DNA of 13,496 nucleotides from Citromicrobium sp. (GTDB lineage: Bacteria > Pseudomonadota > Alphaproteobacteria > Sphingomonadales > Sphingomonadaceae), in assembly GCA_002712945.1 (NCBI GenBank), contig PAVA01000038.1, positions 1 through 13,496 of the forward strand. The letters are read 5' to 3'. The translations under genes were made by a program, and so were the position numbers. Under the pieces are notes generated by a model, which was not told the origin of the DNA, ran no database searches, and was given only the letters and a program-made list of their open reading frames with translations. Positions 9,009 to 13,496 of this stretch are shown piece by piece. Position 1 is the stretch's first letter, and each line of letters starts with the position of its first letter.

Positions 9009-10363
9009 CACTTCTTCTCCGCTGCCTTCTTCTTTTTCATCGCATCGTGGAAGCGATCCGCCCAGCCCGGCTTGATCGACTGTTCGGCGCGCTCCATCCG
9101 CAGCTCGCCCGCATCCACGTCGCGCGTCACCGTGCTGCCGGCGGCGACAATGGCATCCGCGCCGATGGTGACCGGCGCAACCAGTGCCGAGTTGGAGCCG
9201 ATGAAGGCACGCTCTCCGATCACCGTCTTGTACTTGAAGTAGCCATCGTAATTGCAGGTGATCGTGCCCGCGCCGATATTCGCGCCCGCACCGACCTCGG
9301 TATCGCCGAGATAGGTCAGGTGGCTGGCCTTCGCGCCCTCGCCCAGCACCGCCTTCTTCACCTCGACGAAATTGCCGACGAAGGCATTCTTCTCCAGCAC
9401 CGCGCCGGGGCGCAGGCGGGCATAGGGGCCGACCTGCGCGCCCTCGCCCACGGTTGCTCCCTCCAGATGGCTGAAGGCCTTGATATGCGCGCCGTCGGCA
9501 ATGGTCACGCCGGGGCCGAAGACCACGTTGGGGTCGATGGTCACGTCGCGGCCGATCTGCGTGTCATAGCTGAAGAACACGGTTTCGGGCGCGCGCAGAG
9601 TCGCGCCATTGGCCATCGCTTCCTCGCGCTTGAGCTCCTGCCACTGCGCTTCGGCGCGGGCGAGCTCGGCACGGCTGTTGATCCCGGCAACCTCGCCCGG
9701 GTCGGAGGCGGTCACCGCCGCGCAGGTGTCGCCATCGGCGATCGCGATATTGACGATGTCGGGCAGGTAATATTCGCCCTGTGCATTCTCGTTGCCCACC
9801 CGCCGCAGCAGGTCGAACATGTCGGCCGCGCGCGCGGCCATCAGCCCCGAGTTGCATAGGCGACACGCGCGCTCGGCCTCGCTCGCGTCCTTGAACTCGA
9901 CCATCTTGGCGATCCGCCCGTCCTCGTCGGCGATCACGCGACCATAGGCGAGCGCATCCTCGGGCTCGAAGCCGAGTACCACGACCTTGGGCGCGTCTTC
10001 CGCATGCAGCCGGTCGAGCATGGCCTGCATGGTCTCCCCGCGCACGAAGGGAACGTCACCGTAAAGCACCAGCACATCGCCGGAGAAGCCTTCCAGCTCG
10101 CCCTCGGCCTGCTGCACCGCATGGCCCGTCCCCAGCTGCGGCTCCTGCAGGCAGGTCTGCGCATCTTCGCCCAGCGCCGCTTCGAGCTGCTCGCGCCCCG
10201 CGCCGACCACGACCACCTTGCGCTTGGGGCCCAGCGCATCGACCGAGGCGATCAGGTGATGGAGCATCGGCCGCCCGGCAATCGGGTGGAGCACCTTGTG
10301 CGTGTCCGACTTCATGCGGGTGCCCTTGCCCGCGGCGAGGATGATGGCGGCAAATTCGGTCAT
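9008..10363 (-). CDS. glmU: Bifunctional GlmU: GlcNAc-1-P uridyltransferase / GlcN-1-P acetyltransferase
   Basis: This 451-residue cytoplasmic enzyme acetylates glucosamine-1-phosphate with acetyl-CoA and then joins the product to UTP, giving UDP-GlcNAc for peptidoglycan and lipid A. The N-terminal pyrophosphorylase domain shows LAAGKGTRM (9-17), HKVLHPIAGRPM, QLGTGHAV (76-83), YGDVP (101-105, Asp103 for Mg) and GINSR with Asn229. From about 255 the left-handed beta-helix begins. RLRPG, KASHLTYLGD (catalytic His348) and ANIGAGTITCNYDG mark the acetyltransferase site. The C-terminus is Lys-rich. The start is ATG at 10363 with little Shine-Dalgarno character upstream. The gene is divergent from gph across 59 nt and leads into the lipoprotein gene. 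Confidence 0.97.
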   Translation of the reverse strand: MTEFAAIILAAGKGTRMKSDTHKVLHPIAGRPMLHHLIASVDALGPKRKVVVVGAGREQLEAALGEDAQTCLQEPQLGTGHAVQQAEGELEGFSGDVLVLYGDVPFVRGETMQAMLDRLHAEDAPKVVVLGFEPEDALAYGRVIADEDGRIAKMVEFKDASEAERACRLCNSGLMAARAADMFDLLRRVGNENAQGEYYLPDIVNIAIADGDTCAAVTASDPGEVAGINSRAELARAEAQWQELKREEAMANGATLRAPETVFFSYDTQIGRDVTIDPNVVFGPGVTIADGAHIKAFSHLEGATVGEGAQVGPYARLRPGAVLEKNAFVGNFVEVKKAVLGEGAKASHLTYLGDTEVGAGANIGAGTITCNYDGYFKYKTVIGERAFIGSNSALVAPVTIGADAIVAAGSTVTRDVDAGELRMERAEQSIKPGWADRFHDAMKKKKAAEKK

Positions 10364-10422
10364 GGGGGGCGTGTGCCACCATCGGCTTGCAGATTGAAGA
10401 AGGTTTCGGCAGGCCGCCGCGC
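10364..10422. promoter_or_regulatory. Divergent intergenic region between glmU and gph
   Basis: These 59 bp separate two genes transcribed in opposite directions, so they should hold at least the start-proximal parts of two promoters. TTGCAG at 10386-10391 is a possible rightward -35, but no convincing -10 sits at 16-18 nt. Nothing clear was found leftward. The case is made from gene layout rather than from motif. Confidence 0.35.
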
Positions 10423-11112
10423 ATGAATGATTTTCCCTTCGAGGCGGTGGGCCTCGATCTCGACGGCACGCTGCTCGACACCAAGATGGATCTCGCGGCG
10501 GCGGTGAACCATGCGCTGTCCGATGGCGGCTATGCCCAGGTGCCGCCCGAGGAGGTCGAAGGGCTGATCGGCGGCGGGGCCAAGGTGATGCTGGCCCGCG
10601 CGATAGAGAAGCAGGGCGGAAGCCTTGCGGACGAGGATTTTCGCCCGCTCTACAAGACCCTGCTGCGCCATTACTCGGAGAACAACGCGGTCCACACGAG
10701 GCCCTTCCCCGGGGTGGTCGAGACGCTCGACGCGCTGGCGGAAATGGATGTGAAGCTGGCGGTGGTGACCAACAAGTTCGAGAGCTTCGCTTCGGAGATC
10801 CTGCACGAGCTGGGTCTCATGGACCGTTTCGTCACGCTGATTGGCGGGGATTCGCTGGGCAAGGACGCGGACGGCAATTTCCGCGCCAAGCCCGCCGCCG
10901 ACCCGATCCACGCCGCAATGGAGCGATGTGGTGCAACGCGCTTCGCCTTTGTCGGCGACAGTTCCTACGATGTAATGGCCGCACGCGCGGCAAACGTTCC
11001 GGTGATCGCCGCGGGCTACGGCTATTGCGACAGGCCCGCAGAGGAACTTGGGGCGGACGCGGTGATCCACCGCTTCGACGCCCTGATCCCCGCGCTGGCG
11101 AAGCTCGGCTGA
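10423..11112 (+). CDS. gph: Phosphoglycolate phosphatase, HAD superfamily
   Basis: This 229-residue cytoplasmic hydrolase probably converts 2-phosphoglycolate, a by-product of DNA 3'-end repair and oxygenase reactions, to glycolate. All four HAD motifs are visible: DLDGT with nucleophile Asp12 and acid/base Asp14, Thr116 in VVTNK, Lys156 in RAKPAADP, and GDSSYD with Asp179 and Asp183 for Mg. The cap between motifs I and II is helical, as in the Gph/PGP subfamily, and KPAADPIH is typical of it. The start is ATG 10423. The same frame extends to a TTG at 10387, but those 12 residues look unstructured and the ATG aligns with the family. Other HAD phosphatases of this size, such as beta-phosphoglucomutase, are less likely because of KPxxDP and length. 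Confidence 0.87.
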   Translation: MNDFPFEAVGLDLDGTLLDTKMDLAAAVNHALSDGGYAQVPPEEVEGLIGGGAKVMLARAIEKQGGSLADEDFRPLYKTLLRHYSENNAVHTRPFPGVVETLDALAEMDVKLAVVTNKFESFASEILHELGLMDRFVTLIGGDSLGKDADGNFRAKPAADPIHAAMERCGATRFAFVGDSSYDVMAARAANVPVIAAGYGYCDRPAEELGADAVIHRFDALIPALAKLG

Positions 11113-11174
11113 AAATGTCACCCTTCCGACCAGGCGCCGGGCGCGCGCTTCCCACGTCGTTGGCAGATGCGCGC

Positions 11175-11203
11175 TTGCACCGGAAACCCGTTCGCTGTTG
11201 TAT
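11175..11203 (+). promoter_or_regulatory. Candidate sigma-70 promoter for the S9 peptidase
   Basis: TTGCAC (11175-11180) and TTGTAT (11198-11203) are separated by exactly 17 nt, the ideal spacing. They sit 30-60 nt before the peptidase ATG, giving a 5' leader of about 25 nt that contains the GGGAG ribosome site. It is the best promoter-like pair noticed in the window, although each hexamer matches the E. coli consensus only in part. Confidence 0.5.
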
Positions 11204-11235
11204 CGGACCCGACCATTTCTCTGGGGAGCAAGCCA

Positions 11236-13398
11236 ATGAAATCGAAAAACATCCGTACCCTCGCGGCCGCACTCGTGCTGTCGGCCGCCTGGTCGCCCTT
11301 CCTCCTCTCCCCTGCACAGGCACAGGATTCGAACACCGTCATGGAGCCTGAATACGAAGCCGAGAACGATCCCTTCATCTGGCTGGAGGAAACCCGCAGC
11401 GAGCGCGCGCTCGACTGGGTCCGCGCCGAGAACGAAAAGACGGTCGCCGCGCTGCAGACCGACCCGCGGTTCGAGGAGCTGAAGGTCGAAGCGCTGGCGA
11501 TCTACAATGCCGAGGATCGCATTCCCGGCGTCTCCTTCACCCATTACGGCATGGTCAATTTCTGGCAGGACGCCGACAATCCCAAGGGCATCCTGCGCCG
11601 CACCACGCTCGAAAGCTGGCGGACCGACAATCCCGAGTGGGAGACCATCCTCGATGTCGATGCGCTCGCCGCAGCCGAGGGCAAGGAATGGGTCTATGGC
11701 GGGATGAGCTGCCTGCCGCCCGACGGCACGCGCTGCATGGTCTACCTGTCCGACGGCGGGAAAGACGCGCGCGTGGCGCGCGAATTCGACCTCGAAACGC
11801 TCGATTTCGTGCCCGAGTCCGAAAATCCCTTCTTGCTGCCGGAGAGCCAGGGCGGCGCAAGCTGGGTCGACGAGGACACGCTGCTCATCAGCCGCGATTT
11901 CGGCGAGGATACCGTTACCGAGAGCTTCTACCCCTTCACCACGCGCGAGTGGAAACGCGGTACGCCGATCGAAGACGCGAAGGAGATATTCCGCGGCGAG
12001 AAGAGCGACGTCTCCGCCGGGGCCTACCTGCTGCGCGACACCGAAGGCACGATCCACGGCCGCATGGCCTATCGCGGCGTGTCCTTTCACGAACGCGAAT
12101 ATTTCGTCGAGCATGACGGCGAATGGCTCAAGCTCGACCTGCCGGCCAAGGCTGGCCCCTACGGCATCCTCGACGGGCACATGCTGTTCTCCACCGATGT
12201 CGACTGGGAAACGCAGGGGACCACCTTCCCGGCGGATTCGATCGTGGCCGTCGACCTCGAGGAGTGGAAGGCCGACCCCAACGGCGCGGCCAAGTCGCTC
12301 GTCTGGGCACCTGGCGAAGGGCAGACAAAGCGCGGCGGCGGATCGACCAAGAGCAGCGGCTACGTCAGCATCCTCGACAATGTGAAGGGCAAGGTCCTCA
12401 AGTTCGACTTCGAGGATGGCGAATGGGTCACGCGGCAGATCGCCCTGCCCGAGAACGCCACCGTGGGCGTCGCGACCGCGTCGAGCGAGACCGACGAGAT
12501 CATGTTCACCTCGACCGACTTCCTCTCCCCCGGCACCTATTACTATGCCGAGGACGGGGTGAACCTGGAAGTCGTCAAGGAAAGCCCCAGCCGCTTCGAC
12601 GCCACCGGCATGGAGATCGAGCAGCTTGAGGCGACCAGCAAGGACGGGACGAAGATCCCCTACTTCCTCGTCAAACCACAGGGCATGGAGATGGACGGCA
12701 GCACGCCCGTCCTAATGGGCGGTTACGGGGGCTTCCAGGTGCCGCGCCTGCCCTCCTACCTCGGCAGCACCGGCAAGATGTGGCTGGAGCGCGGCAATGC
12801 CTATGTCCTCGCCAACATCCGTGGCGGCGGCGAGTTCGGGCCGAGCTGGCACCAGACCGCCATCCGCGAGAACAAGCAGCGCACGTGGGACGATTTCATC
12901 GCCGTCGGGCGCGATCTGGTCGCGCGCGGGATCACCAGCCCGGAACATCTGGGCGTCGAGGGCGGTTCGCAGGGCGGGCTGCTGGTCGGCACCGCCTTCA
13001 CCCAGGCGCCCGACCTGTTCAACGCGGCGATCGTCCAGATCCCGCTGTTCGACATGCTGCGCTACCAGTATATCGGCCGGGGCGCCTCGTGGATCGGCGA
13101 ATATGGCGATCCGCGCATTCCCGAGCAGCGCGAATGGATCGAAGGCTATTCGCCCTACCAGAAGCTGCTGGAGGAGAAGGATTATCCGCGCGTGTTCTTC
13201 GTCACCTCCACCGCCGACGACCGCACGCACCCGGCACACGGGCGCAAGGCCGCGGCGCGGATGGCGGCGCAGGGCGACGACTACCTCTATTACGAGGACA
13301 TGCAGGGCGGCCACTCGGGCGGGGTCGACAACGAACAGCGCGCCAAGCTGCGCGCGATGCAGATCGTGTACCTGCTGCAGCAGCTGGCGGACGACTGA
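11236..13398 (+). CDS. Exported S9-family prolyl oligopeptidase-like serine peptidase
   Basis: This 720-residue protein starts with a signal peptide (MKSKNIRTLAAALVL and on to SPAQAQ; likely cleavage after AQA), so it acts in the periplasm or outside the cell. NDPFIWLEE opens the prolyl oligopeptidase N-terminal domain, and residues from about 60 to 430 should form the seven-bladed propeller that admits only short peptides. The alpha/beta hydrolase domain follows. Its triad is Ser578 in GGSQGG, Asp661 in TADDRTHPAHGRK and His693 in QGGHSGG. Arg663 matches the substrate-binding Arg of porcine POP. GGYGGFQVPRLPSY and NIRGGGEFG are further family hallmarks. Members cut after proline in peptides; this substrate is unknown. 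The start is ATG 11236 with GGGAG at 11223-11227. The frame extends upstream to 11167, but that would bury the signal peptide. Confidence 0.92.
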   Translation: MKSKNIRTLAAALVLSAAWSPFLLSPAQAQDSNTVMEPEYEAENDPFIWLEETRSERALDWVRAENEKTVAALQTDPRFEELKVEALAIYNAEDRIPGVSFTHYGMVNFWQDADNPKGILRRTTLESWRTDNPEWETILDVDALAAAEGKEWVYGGMSCLPPDGTRCMVYLSDGGKDARVAREFDLETLDFVPESENPFLLPESQGGASWVDEDTLLISRDFGEDTVTESFYPFTTREWKRGTPIEDAKEIFRGEKSDVSAGAYLLRDTEGTIHGRMAYRGVSFHEREYFVEHDGEWLKLDLPAKAGPYGILDGHMLFSTDVDWETQGTTFPADSIVAVDLEEWKADPNGAAKSLVWAPGEGQTKRGGGSTKSSGYVSILDNVKGKVLKFDFEDGEWVTRQIALPENATVGVATASSETDEIMFTSTDFLSPGTYYYAEDGVNLEVVKESPSRFDATGMEIEQLEATSKDGTKIPYFLVKPQGMEMDGSTPVLMGGYGGFQVPRLPSYLGSTGKMWLERGNAYVLANIRGGGEFGPSWHQTAIRENKQRTWDDFIAVGRDLVARGITSPEHLGVEGGSQGGLLVGTAFTQAPDLFNAAIVQIPLFDMLRYQYIGRGASWIGEYGDPRIPEQREWIEGYSPYQKLLEEKDYPRVFFVTSTADDRTHPAHGRKAAARMAAQGDDYLYYEDMQGGHSGGVDNEQRAKLRAMQIVYLLQQLADD

Positions 13399-13409
13399 TT
13401 GGCTTGCGG

Positions 13410-13446
13410 GACGCGCGCGGCACGGGCTGCAGCGCGCGTCTCTCCC
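13410..13446. terminator. Candidate terminator hairpin after the S9 peptidase
   Basis: GACGCGCGC (13410-13418) and GCGCGCGTC (13432-13440) are perfect 9-nt inverted repeats with a 13-nt loop, 12 nt after the stop. The 3' side continues TCTCCCC, pyrimidine-rich but not a true U-run. A GC-only stem with a C/U tail is a plausible terminator in a high-GC genome, and it could serve both strands if the flanking genes converge. Confidence 0.45.
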
Positions 13447-13453
13447 CCTGCCG

Positions 13454-13496
13454 TTACGGCATCGCGGCCAGCATCGCGCGGTGTTGCCAGAATGGC
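13454..13496 (-). CDS. Possible C-terminal end of a leftward gene (partial)
   Basis: On the minus strand the frame enters from the window edge and reads PFWQHRAMLAAMP before a TAA at 13456-13454. The amphipathic, aromatic-containing ending looks like a protein C-terminus, and the terminator-like hairpin lies just beyond it. Fourteen codons are too few to identify a family, and the frame may be fortuitous. Confidence 0.3.
   Translation of the reverse strand, partial: PFWQHRAMLAAMP

Noticed and set aside
8343..9242. 299-codon + strand frame opposite the lipoprotein and glmU
   Set aside because: The minus strand carries a lipobox protein and the GlmU beta-helix here; this frame has no coherent features.
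10387..10422. TTG start giving a 12-residue N-terminal extension of Gph
   Set aside because: ATG 10423 matches the family start closely, and the extension has no conserved character.
11167..11235. Upstream start for the S9 peptidase
   Set aside because: It would place 23 residues before a clear signal peptide and overlap the candidate promoter; ATG 11236 has GGGAG at good distance.
10360..12180. 606-codon minus-strand frame across gph and the S9 peptidase
   Set aside because: It spans two well-supported genes and their intergenic promoter, and no domain is visible.

Overview
The window is a high-GC alphaproteobacterial chromosome segment, most likely from Sphingomonadales (Erythrobacteraceae-like). 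This placement is inference. It rests on a five-gene F1-only ATP synthase cluster (atpH-A-G-D-C) with no Fo genes beside it, a very short epsilon subunit, and an intergenic palindromic repeat of the kind whose accidental translation (VMLNLFQHP, LKRVQGD) turns up often in sphingomonad genomes. No tRNA, rRNA, CRISPR array, insertion sequence or phage gene was seen.

Layout, left to right. Positions 1-1503 hold the 3' part of a membrane-anchored trypsin-like serine protease. Positions 1504-1655 are the leader of the ATP synthase operon. The operon runs from 1656 to 7713 as atpH, atpA, a REPIN-like repeat, atpG, an unrecognised secreted protein, atpD, a second unrecognised secreted protein, and atpC. 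A VanZ-like membrane protein follows at 7748-8107. A leftward block then runs from 10363 back to 8123: glmU, an acidic lipoprotein whose start overlaps the glmU stop, and an HNH nuclease-like protein. Diverging from glmU is a phosphoglycolate phosphatase (10423-11112). After it comes a secreted S9 prolyl oligopeptidase-family peptidase with its own candidate promoter (11236-13398). A hairpin and what may be the end of a leftward gene close the window.

The core genes are housekeeping. F1 subunits alpha, beta, gamma, delta and epsilon form the catalytic head of ATP synthase, GlmU makes UDP-GlcNAc for peptidoglycan and LPS, and Gph recycles 2-phosphoglycolate.

The unusual part is the ATP synthase operon. 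Two genes for exported proteins of unknown function, with lower GC than their neighbours by hand count, lie within 2-3 nt of the stop codons of atpG and atpD. A paired-hairpin repeat separates the alpha and gamma genes and appears to have stranded a strong Shine-Dalgarno sequence behind it. Two tiny start-stop units (MKG, MAEHK) sit just before atpA and atpC. If a new system is present, the best candidate is this pair of exported proteins co-transcribed with F1. No function can be assigned to them from sequence alone.
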